Shown: piece after piece, positions 35,952 through 47,285 of the stretch
Layout: the number at the start of each line of letters is the position of its first letter
Position numbering within the stretch: position 1 is the first letter of the stretch
Source of the DNA: Climacium dendroides
Lineage: Eukaryota > Streptophyta > Bryopsida > Hypnales > Climaciaceae
NCBI GenBank assembly: GCA_950106755.1
Contig: OX467090.1
Coordinates: 930,001 to 994,000, forward strand
DNA length: 64,000 bases
Direction: 5' to 3'
Program-made: the position numbers and the translations under genes
The notes under the pieces: generated by a model
Seen by the model: only the letters and a program-made list of their open reading frames with translations
Told to the model about the DNA's origin: nothing
Databases searched by the model: none

Positions 35952-38900
35952 ATGGATGGGACTCCTACAAACCTGTGCCACGAGGAGACTATTTTGGAAA
36001 CGTCGAACACCGATGATTCAGTGCAACCACCCATTGCAGGTGAAGATGAAGGTGAAGAGGAGGGAGACGCAATGGAGGAGGACGTTCTCGATGACCTATT
36101 GAGGGCTGATGACAAAGACTCGTTGGAGGACGATCTCCGACAATATCACAAGGTAGACTCTGTGAATACCATTGCTTCGCTGAGGATGAAGCCACCTCAC
36201 CTCTTTCAACTCCAAATTTCGCTTTGCCGAATGGTTCCCATGCCCATGGTGAGGCCTACCCTCTCGTGTGATCTTGATTTCATGGAGCATGAGTTCAGCA
36301 AGGGTTACAGAGAAGGAGCGGCAGTTTTCTACGTCACTACTACAGATGAGGCTGGAGAGAGCTCAAAGTTCACAGAAGAGGAGATAGCGAAGTGGGATCC
36401 ATTATGGAAGTCAAAAAATGACGCCTTCAATGCTAGTGTCGAATCCAAACCCAAGTTGAGGTTTTTGAAGAACATTAAATTCTATGTTTGTGATGGTAAT
36501 CACAGACTCATCTCGTGGATGAATTACATTACCAAAAAACACTCGAAAGACGAGGAGTGGCATTACGCAGTGGATTCCATTGTACTAGATACCAAGGGCA
36601 AGACCGAGCTAGTCATGCATGTCATGCATGACATTAACAAGTAAGTGTGTAATCTCCCTCTTTGGAATTCTAATGCCTCAGTTGATTTCTCAGGAGGGGG
36701 CACTCTGTGACATCCATTTATTTATGTTCAAATTCCATATGTTATCCATTGTTGTTAACTCAACATTATCATTTATTTTCTTCACATCCTTTCTTGGAAA
36801 ATTTATTTGTATGTTGCGTAACACTAAGTGAACATTTTCTTTGTCAACTCTATAACATGCATTTCTTCATATTCAAATTGTTTATGTTTTATGGATTTAC
36901 CTTTTCAAAGGTCTACATTTTCTTTTTAAAAATAGACACACTTAATAAAATGCTATTATTACATACCCTATAGTTGTTAGAAGACATAGAATGGTATTTT
37001 AGGACCCTGGAGCATTAAAGGACAAATTATACTGCTTATCTCAAATGTTTTTTAGGCACCCTATCAGTTGATTGCATGTAGTATTTGACTGTTGCCGCTC
37101 ACTTCAGCCCCCAAGTTAGGTTGTTCTTATAGTTTGTGATATGTTGCAGTTTGTGGGTACAACAATAACTGAAATCGCTTCTGTGCATATCAGGTCCACG
37201 GAAGACTCACACGTAAAGACCAATTTGGTGTACACGTTATACAGGGTTCAAAAATATGGTCTCCTTACTATTGAGCGGTTCAAAGAGATGCTCAGGCCAT
37301 TGGAGGTCCGACTGTGTGGGGCACACAAAGCTAAAAAGACTTGGTATTCTATGCCACTACAAGTCTTCACGTCGTTTGTTTTCAGGGTAAGAATCTTTGT
37401 GAATGCTTCTCCCTTCGTTTCTATTGTATTTGTCTGTACCATTTTATTATACAATCATATATGTGTAATTCTTTTCTATCACACCTTTGCAGCAAGAAAT
37501 TGCCCAGTCAGCAGATGCAACAAGGCGGAGGTACAATGAGATGACATCGGAGGACGACAGAACTCCTGAGGAACTGGCGCATGCCATAAGATCCGGAGCT
37601 CATGAGAAGACCAGTAAACTCAACGTCAAAATGTCTAAGTTGGTTGCGGTGGCGAATCTAGCTAACAAGCAAGGTTTTCTAGATCATGAGGTGATTTCAT
37701 GACCTACATCATAAACTGAATCTATTGATGTCATGCAAACCTCAGAATCTAACATCCTCTGCTTTCCTTTTGTTGACCAGATTGAGAAACATTGGAGTTC
37801 CAATGAGGTTCCGGAGATGACTCTAGAGAAGCTCCAAATGGTGGCTACTTGCAATACCACGGTAGATCACAAGATCAAATTCCTGAAGTGGTGGAACTCT
37901 TCTACACCATCACGTGATGCTAGACGTTTTCCGCCTAGGCCAGTGTCAGAGACACTACTTGGTCCTTTCTTGAATCGTTGTGTTTGGTACGCAAGGGTAA
38001 GTGATTACCTATTCATGTAATTCAACTTGAAAGCCATCATAATTCATATTCACTAGGATATTGAGAAATTAGAATTCTTGGAAGGCAGTGCATATCATAT
38101 GATTTTGGTTTTGGCATCTCTTTCTACAGATTGAAGATGCAGTTGTACAATACTTTGAGGAAGTTGTCAAGCAAGACAACATCATCATCAATATGAATGT
38201 TCCGCTTCAACCAGAAACCTTATCGGAATACTTGGAAGGGTGGAGGAGGAAAATTTGGGATCACGGGTTCTTGGCTCATCTTAGAGGAGCTAAGTACTTC
38301 AAGAAAAGCAACAACTTCAACACTTATGAGGGGTCCCAACAGGCAGTGAAGAGGGTCCTTTATCGGTATGTCTTCAACTGGATAAAAAAATATTCATTTG
38401 GAAGTGACTATTTGAATTAAAAATCTCTTGTCATTTGGCTAAAAATACATTGTTGAAGCAGGAAACCTATTAGAGATGAACGAAGGGAAAAAATAGGGGG
38501 TCCTTAGGCTACCTGTAGAACATGCCTCGGATCCGAGGCATGCTCTAGAAGTAGTTGGGGGACCCCCATTTCTGTCCTTTGAAAGGTCTACAATTTAATT
38601 TTTTGATCTTCTATTTCTTGAGCCATAAGAAATGTTGCTTTGAAGCACATGTATACGAGATTGAAATTCGTCTTCTGTCTAATTTGATTTTTACAATTCG
38701 TGCTTACCATTCTTTGTTTATCATGATGCAGCTACTTCAAGTTTGAACTAGAAGGAAAAGGAGCCATCCAGAGGGCAGACCTTCTTCCATTCCTTTCGGT
38801 CTTCCTAGATCACAATTCCGCAAGTTGCATGTACACGGCAAATCAGCTCAAAACATTTACCACGGCTCATCTAAATGGCGGTGGATGGTACATTGATTGC

Positions 38901-40939
38901 CCTATATCGTACACGCATCCATCGGAGGTACAACTCCGCGATTCTTTGAAGGACATTGGAGCGGTGGACATGGATGTTGATGAGTTTGCGGGCCTCACCG
39001 AAGATCAAAGGAGCAAGGCAATTGAAAGGAGGAACAACGTTGACAAGAAGAAAGCGAATCGTCTACAAATTGCTTTGGATAACAAGCAAAAAAAGGAGGC
39101 ACAGCGTTTGGCAAAGATAGAAGAGAAGGAGAAGGAAAAGGAGAAGGAGAAGGAGGAGAAAGCAAAGGCAAAGGGGAAGAAAAAAGATGATGGTGATATC
39201 GTCGTTCCTACATCATCAGCGGTCGATCAGAGCTCGCAGTTGGTGTAGGGAAGTCATAGTGGGATGAAGAGGAAGGCTGTGCTTGCCGAGTGGACGGAGG
39301 ATATGGTGACACAAGGCACGCAGGTGGTTATATTAGATGATGACGACGTCAAGTCGGAGGAACTAATCTTGAATGTATCCATTGTTGACATCATGGACAA
39401 TTTGGAGAGTTCACCACCTAATTCTTATATTGAGGTCATGGACTTCATTCGAAAGGTGTGTGGCAACATGAAGTTCAGTTTGTAACTTCATAGGATTTCT
39501 TGATGAACAAATAGTTTCATTTTTTATCTTCTAATAACATGTACAATCACTGGACTGTAGGCAAATGCAGGAAAACCTCGTTCATTGAACGGTAGGGTGA
39601 GCCAAGAGCCTTTGGTGGATCTTATTATTTTTGATTGCCCAGAGAACCTGCCCGTACCACTCATCTCTGAAAAGCATGTTTCGGCATGGAACTCGGACCC
39701 AACGTGTGCGGGAATGCAAAATGCATTTCACTTTGCTGAGGAGAGCTTACAAGACAACGGCTGCGTTCTTGTATTTCACTCATATAGCCTTCAATCGCGG
39801 CGTATGTTTGCGGGACTGAAGAACGTCTTCAAGAAGTTGTTGATGAAGAAAGAGTGGTTGGCATTCAACCAATTGGACCTAGTGTCGGGTATTACACTTG
39901 GTCAGACGGTAAGTTTTTCTAAATGTATAGCGCGCATGTCATTTGGTTTAGCGGCATTCTCCCTTGCACTAAACCATTTTTTGCCTTTTTGCAGACTGTG
40001 AAGTTCGGAGTCACCCTTTTTGTGAAGGATTTGGGTGAGAAAAAAAAATCAGCCTTCACATTCAGGCAAACTGAGGCCATGACGAAAGCAAAGTGGAATC
40101 TTCAGAGGAAGGACATGGTCATCAATTATATCACCGAGGAGACAATGTTAGTCAACAAGGAATCAAAAAAGCCTTGGCGCGGGCCGCGAGAGAAAGATGC
40201 AAAGTTCCTACAATTTTTCATCGAAGGTTGCTCGGATGAAGAAGATGTAGTTTTGGACTGCACCACTGCTACAGGTGATTTAATACTTTGAAATGAGAGT
40301 CCTAAATTAAAATGTTTGTGTGTATGTAAAATCTGTGAACTTCTAATGCTCGCATGGTTGTACTATAGGTGCATCGATTCTTGCATGTCGTGGCACTGGA
40401 CGGCATATTGTGGCTTTGGAGGAGGATGAGAATATCTTCAAGGGGGTTCTCTTGCCAATGAAAAAAGCCGCTCCAGTGCAAGAAATGACACAAGCTCCGG
40501 CAAAAGTTTTTGCCGCTCTTGATCTGGATGCCGTGCACGTGGAACCAATGGTGTTTACACGCAACATTAGACCTAGTAAGTAAGTTTCACTTTTGGAAGA
40601 CATGTAGATTTTTGTATTCAACAAGTATTGCATTTCATAAATCAATATAACTAACGTTGCATTGTTTGTTTTTGAAGGAACAAAAGAGTGATGGATGAAC
40701 ATTGTGTGAAGAAGATTAGAAGACTTATTTTGAGTCCCGAGAAGTCTTACGATCTTCCAGTGTATACCGAGAAGATGGCATCACAGTATGAACGACATGG
40801 TTGTAGAGAGCCTAAGCCTTCCAAACCCAAGTATGCTACAAACGTAGTGAATTTTCTAGACGTTTCAGCTTCTGAAGGTGAGGAGACTCTAGAGTCATCC
40901 TCGAGTGAGGTTTCTATGGCCAACTCCACCGGCACTTAG
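35952..40939 (+). CDS. ParB-like plus permuted amino-methyltransferase-like protein, nearly intact
   Basis: About ten exons join in phase: 35,952-36,640; 37,194-37,385; 37,493-37,692; 37,783-37,996; 38,131-38,367; 38,733-39,455; 39,561-39,909; 39,995-40,274; 40,369-40,579; 40,678-40,939 (ends approximate). The N-terminus is acidic. A ParB/sulfiredoxin-type motif, IKFYVCDGNHRLISW, lies near 36,490. A Lys/Glu coiled coil is at 39,020-39,190. Then DLIIFDCPEN (39,622) sits where the DPPY-type motif IV would be, and VVLDCTTATG followed by GRHIVALEEDENIF (from about 40,250) matches the SAM-binding motif I region. This is the permuted beta order of N4/N6 amino-methyltransferases. Catalytic DPPY and FxGxG residues are altered, so DNA methylation is possible but unproven. 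The only stop is a TAG at 39,246. A GGATCC-family palindrome lies in the intron at 38,496. It appears related to the gene at 13,991-18,273. Confidence 0.65.
38496..38567. repeat. GGATCC-family palindrome in an intron
   Basis: GGGGGTCC...CATGCCTCGGATCCGAGGCATG...GGACCCCC lies in the intron 38,368-38,732. The central 20 bp are a perfect palindrome, and the outer arms are more diverged than at 34 kb. Confidence 0.95.
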
Positions 40940-42390
40940 ACTCATAAGATTGACGTATCTTATGAGTTGAATTATGTGTATTGATTTCTATGTTGATTTG
41001 ATTTTGTGTGTTTTATGGCTACAAGCTGCAAGCATTGTGCTTCTCGTTTGATATTCAATGTACATGAGAAATGAAGTAAAGAAAAATGATCTTTAATGGT
41101 AAACAATCAATAGTTGATAAAAAAAAAGATGCTAGATCTTGGGCTCATTCATTTTCCTTCCCATTCTTAGACCACTTCATGTGTGACAACAAATTAATTC
41201 TTATTTATGTGAATAATGTTCTCCACAATAATGGTAGTGCCTCTAAGAGTCCACAAATGACCCTTAACTTACATACATATAATTATGAATGACATCCACG
41301 GTCATAGAACCTCGGTTGACTCCAAGTCCACGGTCATGGGTTAATCACAACTTCCCCCTATCATATACAAATTTTTCCACAAGTTTTCTCATCAAAAAAA
41401 CTTCCCGCTCATAGGCTCACAGGCTCACAGGCTCCTGCTCCAGGCTCTCACAATAGCAACCCTGTTTTATTCTGAAACGCAAAGTCAATTTCTTTACAAA
41501 AGTTCAATACATTCTTTGCACATGCATTGTTGCGTGGTCAGGAAAAGGAAGGAGAGAATGTCTCACCTACTTCTGGAAATCATTAATGTTAGACAAAAAA
41601 TCGCGCGCAAAATTTGCTTTGTCAACATTGTGATTTGTGAAAAAAAATTCCAATAGTTGACTTTGCAAATCCACAAACACCTGAAATAGGCTTGAATCTG
41701 AAGTAAGCACTGTCAAGTGGACGACTATTTTTCTAATGAAAGACTGCACGAACTTCTTCCAAAGATCTTGTGGCCTGAAAAAGTGCTACAAAGTGGAAAA
41801 TGAATCTCCCGAAAAAAAATTTGAAATTTGAATTCATTTTGTTTTGGCGCGGCCCTCCTCCAGCACCAAAATTTTGTTCCCCCCTGCGCCAAAACTTTGC
41901 TCCCCCCGGCGCGGGTGCTTTTTGTATACGTGTTGAGATTGTTAGTGTTGTTCTCATTCTCATTTGGCTTTTCTTATGTGATCGTGAACCTGTTCAAGCT
42001 CTCTGTTATTCATTGTTGTCATTTTTTTCTGTTGTGGTTTGAAGACTTTAAATGCGGCACAGTTGGACGAGGCGTTCTGCAGTTCAAGGTGCACTTTGCG
42101 TACAACCAACAGATGAAAGCATTTTCTTTGTCCAGACATTTCTAGCACTCCAGTACTTTGTGCATAGTCATGTAACGCAACAGATTTCAAGTTTGACAGA
42201 GTTCTCCTCTTCTTGTACATTTCAGTTTCGTATTGAGGAATTTGCAATATGCTCATACATTTTCAAGTACATGTTCAGTTTTAAGTCATCATACTGAATT
42301 CAATTTCGGCGGTGTGAATAGGTACCCTGGTTTGTAGCCGTAAAATCCGGGTCTATATTTAGAAACTTCTTGGGCTACATGTTTTTGAAG
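40940..42390. other. Spacer without a gene
   Basis: No coding sequence is supported. A two-copy, 24-bp GC-rich repeat (GGGGGGARCAAARTTTTGGYGC on the minus strand) lies at about 41,853-41,906. Confidence 0.45.
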
Positions 42391-42393
42391 ACG

Positions 42394-43535
42394 TGCAATT
42401 TAGGACGGTCCGTCCTAAAACGCAAGTAGACCATGTCATGATTTGTATTTCATGTCGAGCATATTACGTTTTTGTAAGAAGTGCAGTTTAGGTCGATCCG
42501 ACCTAAACTGCATTGCGATCGGAAATAATTTTATGAATATTACAACAAAATACACTAACACTGAATCCAATTTCCTTGACCCTATTCATGCAGTTTAGGG
42601 CGGTCCGCGCTAAATTGCAGATTGACAAACCTAAATATTTTCTAAAGACTTAAATAAGTCGGGTTTTTTAATAAATAATCACAAAATCAATAGTTTGGAT
42701 ATGCACTTTAGGGCGGTCCACCCTAAAATGAAATGCATCAATGCCTTAATTTATATTCTATATAGCGAAATTTTTACTAGTGGGACGAACAGTTTAGGTC
42801 AGTCCGCCCTAAATTGCAATGCATCATTTACCCACTGAAATAAAGACAATTTATAACTATGCTATATATACTGTCATTGCAGTTTAGGGCGGTCCGTCCT
42901 AAACTACATATTGACAAACCTAAATGTTTTAAAAGCATTAACTAGGTGGGTATTGCTATATCTTCAATACACAGAGAGTCCGGACATACACTTTAGGACG
43001 GTCCGCCCTAAATTGCATTGCAACAGTTTCATTACTTGCACAACAGTGAACAAAGCAGGTTCTTGTTCAATTTGGAAAGGACTTCGACAACCCTCACGCA
43101 GTTTTTACCGGTCATGTAGTTTAGGGAGGTCCGCCCTAAAATACACTTCTTCCATGTTCAATTTATAGGATTTCAGGATGTCGAGTCTGAAATATTTCAC
43201 ACTATGTTCATACAGTTTAGGTAGGTCCGCCCTAAATTGAAATGCCACAATTTTAGTACTTAAGAAAGAAAATATGAGGGGATGTCTTATTTAGTTTCTA
43301 AAATCTGACAAAGTGGTCATGTTATTCGCCTAAAACCGCCACACCATTGATATTGACAGATTAAGAAAATGAATGAGGTCTACGCCATCTGCGTTCAGAA
43401 AACTTCACACTATTGTGAAGCAGCTAAGGGTTGTCAGCCGTACAATGATCATTAATTTCTATCAGATTGGTCTTCATTGATCTAGAACTTTGTTTGTCTA
43501 GTTGTGCAGTTTAGGGAGGTCCGCCCTAAACTGCA
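42394..43535. repeat. Array of ten TTTAGGG-family palindromes, right arm
   Basis: Palindromes start at 42,394, 42,482, 42,589, 42,702, 42,789, 42,878, 42,987, 43,114, 43,211 and 43,504. Spacing is about 87-127 bp except for the last gap. The core matches the left array (TTTAGGRNGGTCCGNCCTAAA), but the spacer DNA differs. The array lies immediately upstream of the DUF7869-like gene, mirroring the left arm, where the array lies upstream of the ParB-methyltransferase gene. Confidence 0.95.
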
Positions 43536-43632
43536 TTTACATAAATTAATAAATTACATTAAATAAAATTTGACAGGTCTTTCTTCATCTATTAATTTTC
43601 TATTCGGATTGTGGTTTATGTTTACAGACAAT

Positions 43633-46470
43633 ATGGGCTCCGTTGATGTCCCACTTGACCTTATGGACTCATTTGACGATGAGCTCCAAGTACTTCAAGA
43701 AATGAGTGCTGGCGTTCCTGAGTGTGAAGGGCTTCCTCGACAAAAATGGAATACAAGGTTTGTTACTTTGTATAATGGAGAGGGTGTTTTTGTTGGAGAA
43801 GGTACTTGTCATAGTATGAATTCAAATCTTGTACTTGGTGTCACTAGACCTCTTGGAGACACTCATGTGTCAGTGCACATTTCAAAATCACATTCTGAAG
43901 TGGACATTTCTGAAGAAAATGTCTTTTCATTAGTAGCTTGGCCTATTGAGCTCGTGCACTGTCGTGGTGCTAGTTTACGCGATCATGAACAGAGAGACAA
44001 ATTCAACCGTCTGCAAGCAAGTCTAATGAATCCACCATCATCCAAATCTGCTAGGCCCTATGCAAGTGCCAACCGAAATCCGCCTCGTGAAACTGTTGTC
44101 AAAGCAAAAGACCTCCTTACACAAGAGTCAATCAACATGGTATCTAGCAAGGTGTGTTGCAATAAGAATTGTGTCCAACCGTTCCCGAGGGAGAAAATTC
44201 GGGCATTTCGAGAAAGAATGTACAAAAATTCAACATTTAAACACCGTGCCTTCATGAAGACTGATATGCACAAACAAATTCATGAAGGTGCACATCGAAG
44301 GAAGATGGTTACAATTGAAGGCATAAATGTGTGTTTGCGCGCATTGGGCCTTATTGTGGGGGTTGTTGAGTCTACATTCTATCGCTACTCAAAATACATG
44401 AAGCTCGATCGAGAAGCAAGGGATCATGGTAATATAGGATTGTTGAAGCCTAGAGAACATACCCTACAAGCAATAGCTTCTTTAAAGTGCATCCTTGACA
44501 GGAAAGCCAATCATATGCCGCATCGCACCCGGAGTTTGAAGGCAAGTGAGAAGGTCGTCTCGAAGATTCTTCCGGACTCATTTCAATGGAAGGACCAATT
44601 GAAGAAACTCAATGATTTCAATGTGGCTTTCGGATTGAAGGAGATCTCCACTTCGAACTTGAGTAAAATAAGGTCCACAAAGTTCTCAGAGTTCGATGTG
44701 AAGAAGCCAGGGGATAATTTTGCTCAGTGTGCTACTTGTGACAAGCTAAATGAGCTTGTTAAGGGTGCTATCAGTGGATCTCAAACTGCTTTGAAATGAG
44801 CAAGAAGATTGGATAGGCATCTTACCATTGCTCGTGCCCATAGGGATGTATATTACATCAATCGAGAGTTGTCATTCAAGTCTCCGCATGAATGTCTTAC
44901 AATCATACACGACAAAATGGATCACTCGAAAACCGCTTGTCCTGTGTTCTCTCACAAGAGTAAAGAACTCCATGGCCTCATGAAGCTACCAGTTTCTGTG
45001 ACGGGCATGCTTGCACATGGTCATGCAGATGTACGCTACGCGCATTATAGCTTGGATGTCTACTCCCATGACTCCAACTATACCGTTGAATCAATGGCAA
45101 AGTTGTTGCGAGATTTAGAGTTAGTTTCGAAGTCTTCTTCTCGAGAGTTGTTCAAAAATTCAAAGTCCACTAATTTGTTTAAGGCTGTGTTAGAGGGTGC
45201 AGACATGTGCAACATGTCACTACCACCGTTGCCAAATACTTTAGCTCCAGCCATGCGGCTACCGCCCATTTTGAACGTGCAGATGGACAATGCAACTGGA
45301 GACAACAAGAATAGATATGTTTTCTGTTTTTGGTCTTTACTTGTTGCAAACAAAATCTTCCGGGAAGTGTACGTGAACTTCATGATTGTGGGTCACACAC
45401 ATGACAACATAGATGCGTTGTTTGGAAGATGGAGCATGGATTTGAAGAAAGACAACTTCTCAACATTACCAGCACTAATGAAGTCGTTCATGGATGTGGA
45501 TTCCATCCCCGTTATCCCTCACCTTATTGAAGAAGTGCCCGATTTCAAGGGTTTTATAGCAGGGTCACTTGTTGATGGTGATGACATCCTCATTGGACAC
45601 ACAAAACCACATCAATTGAAGTTCTACCTGGACTCAACGGGGTGCCCTGTCATGAAGTACAAACTTCTTTGCACTGATGCAGAGTGGTTAGAAGAAGACG
45701 GAAGAGGCATCAAATTATGGAAAGAAGATGTTGAAGGGCGAAGTTTGTAGCCACGGGGTGAACCGCTGCCTGTTCCGTTGAAGCCTATGAAAGGCTTAGA
45801 TGACATCGTCAAAGGTGTGTCGGGGTTCGTGAAATATTGGAATAATTTATGCAATGCAGACGTCATCGGGGATTACCTAAGGCGTTACGAGTACATAGTG
45901 AGGTACTGGCGTGGCGTCAAGGCAGCGTTGATGGAACCATTACCTACCTTTGGTGTTTTGAGAGATGGTTTTTGTCCAACTTCACGAGTAGTAGCAGATC
46001 AAGCGGATGAATTGAACGAGGATGGTGAAGAACGTGAAGAGTTTGGGGAAGATGACCCGTACGTTGGGCCGTTGAGTGGTCGTCCAAATCCATCCTTTCG
46101 GGTAGCTCGAGATTTGTTTGAAGGCTATTTTGTTGCGGTTCGCCCCGCAGATGGTGACACTCATCCGGTATAGATTGCAAGGGCATTGTCTGATCCGAAC
46201 AACAGCCCAGAAAATCCGAATTGTGTCCTTATTCAATATTTCCATCTAACATCAAGGAATCAAGATGTTATAGATTTCTACACCGGATGGGACAGCGAAA
46301 GAGGTCTGCGTTGGAAGGTCGATGAAACTGAACCTCCTGTTTGGCAACACACTGATACTCTTATGACAGCGTGGAAGTCGAGGATCAAGAAAGACACTCA
46401 GGAGTGCATGATTAAGATCCCTGCTATACAAATTGAAGTCATCAACGAGAGCTTGACTTCCTATAATTGA
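43633..46470 (+). pseudogene. DUF7869-like large protein, candidate transposase of the giant element
   Basis: A single rightward frame of about 945 codons starts at the ATG at 43,633, just after a TTTACAG acceptor, and ends at TGA 46,470. In-frame stops at 44,797 (TGA), 45,748 (TAG) and 46,171 (TAG) break it, with the frame kept throughout. A Cys pair region (KVCCNKNCVQPF) lies near 44,150. The DUF7869-type core has QMDNATGDNKNRYVF (45,280) and NFMIVGHTHDNIDALFGRW (45,378). Such D...HTH-D spacing suggests an RNase H-like, DDE-type fold, but this is inference. The C-terminus has FGEDDPYVGPLSGRP-type and GWDSERGLRWKVD motifs. It is the only large protein in the right arm, next to the terminal repeat, so it is the best transposase candidate. 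Confidence 0.65.
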
Positions 46471-47253
46471 GAAGCCATATGTACATAAGGGTATATGTGG
46501 TATGCTTTATTTTGTATTTCCCATCCACATATTGTGTGTAATGGATGGAATTTATATATTGCAGTAGATGGCATATACTTTAATTTTGTTGGTTTGGATT
46601 TATAGTTTGGTATTGTTTATATGCTTTGAAATGTAGCTTTTGTTTTTACAAAACAAGAGTATTCACTTTCAATTATAATAAATTGCTTCTAAGTACATTT
46701 GAGTTTTATTTTTTTTCTATGTTTTAATTTATTTTTGTTGAAGCACTTATGTTATAATATCTATGACGAATATTATTGATAATTTGAAGCAACTGGAAAA
46801 AATGGATAGTGGTTATAATCACTATGTGTTTGATAATTGTGTTAAGTAATTGTCACAATTCGAATAGGGGGCCGATTGATTGTTACAACTTTCCTAGCTG
46901 CATGTATAGGTCATTAGGCAGCACCAAGTCATGCCTATCCCTCAACTGCTTATTCATATTCAATGGGAATTGAATTCGGACCATTTGAATGACATGAACA
47001 ATCCTTTACAACCAACTTCAAAGCTCATGACTTGGTGTTCAAAAAGTAAAGATTTTTTGTATATTAATGTTAGCATTAGTGCTTGAAATTTGACCTAATG
47101 TTCGAATTAGAGACTTTGTATGTCACTACACTCTAATTTTAATGGAAATTACATTAAAAAATTAGTACCTCTAATATTTGTCAACCTAAATTATATACAA
47201 AACATCCATTCGTATTGGTATCAAAATCGACAATATTATTTTGGGCGAGTCCT
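46471..47253. other. AT-rich subterminal spacer
   Basis: Nothing coding is recognised between the DUF7869-like gene and the right terminal repeat. Confidence 0.5.
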
Positions 47254-47281
47254 AAACTCCCAAAATTTTGAATATAGCGTT
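47254..47281 (-). repeat. Right terminal inverted repeat of the giant insertion
   Basis: Read from the right it begins AACGCTATATTC and is inverted relative to 11,107-11,134. It is followed at 47,282-47,285 by GCTT, the second copy of the presumed 4-bp target duplication. Confidence 0.75.
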
Positions 47282-47285
47282 GCTT

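Larger units (their letters stand above)
11107..47281. mobile_element. Giant (about 36.2 kb) TIR-bounded insertion inside a Ty3 gag
   Basis: Both ends fall inside one minus-strand Ty3 gag. The left flank ends ...CAACTTAC-ACTT (11,103-11,106) and the right flank begins GCTT-GGAGTG (47,282-47,285). The uninterrupted copy at about 50,988 reads the same sequence with a single GCTT. This fits a 4-bp target duplication with one change. The ends are inverted: left AACACTATATTC, right (reverse complement) AACGCTATATTC, with weaker match continuing to about 28 bp (21/28). Inside lie an unknown gene, an FCP1-like gene, two ParB-methyltransferase genes, a DUF7869-like gene, a MULE remnant and two families of palindromes. 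The 19.1-42.3 kb part may be material nested later. No known superfamily is assigned. Confidence 0.75.

Noticed and set aside
11107..47281. Polinton/Maverick or integrated large DNA virus
   Set aside because: No family B DNA polymerase, capsid, packaging ATPase or retroviral-type integrase is seen inside, and the duplication is not 6 bp.
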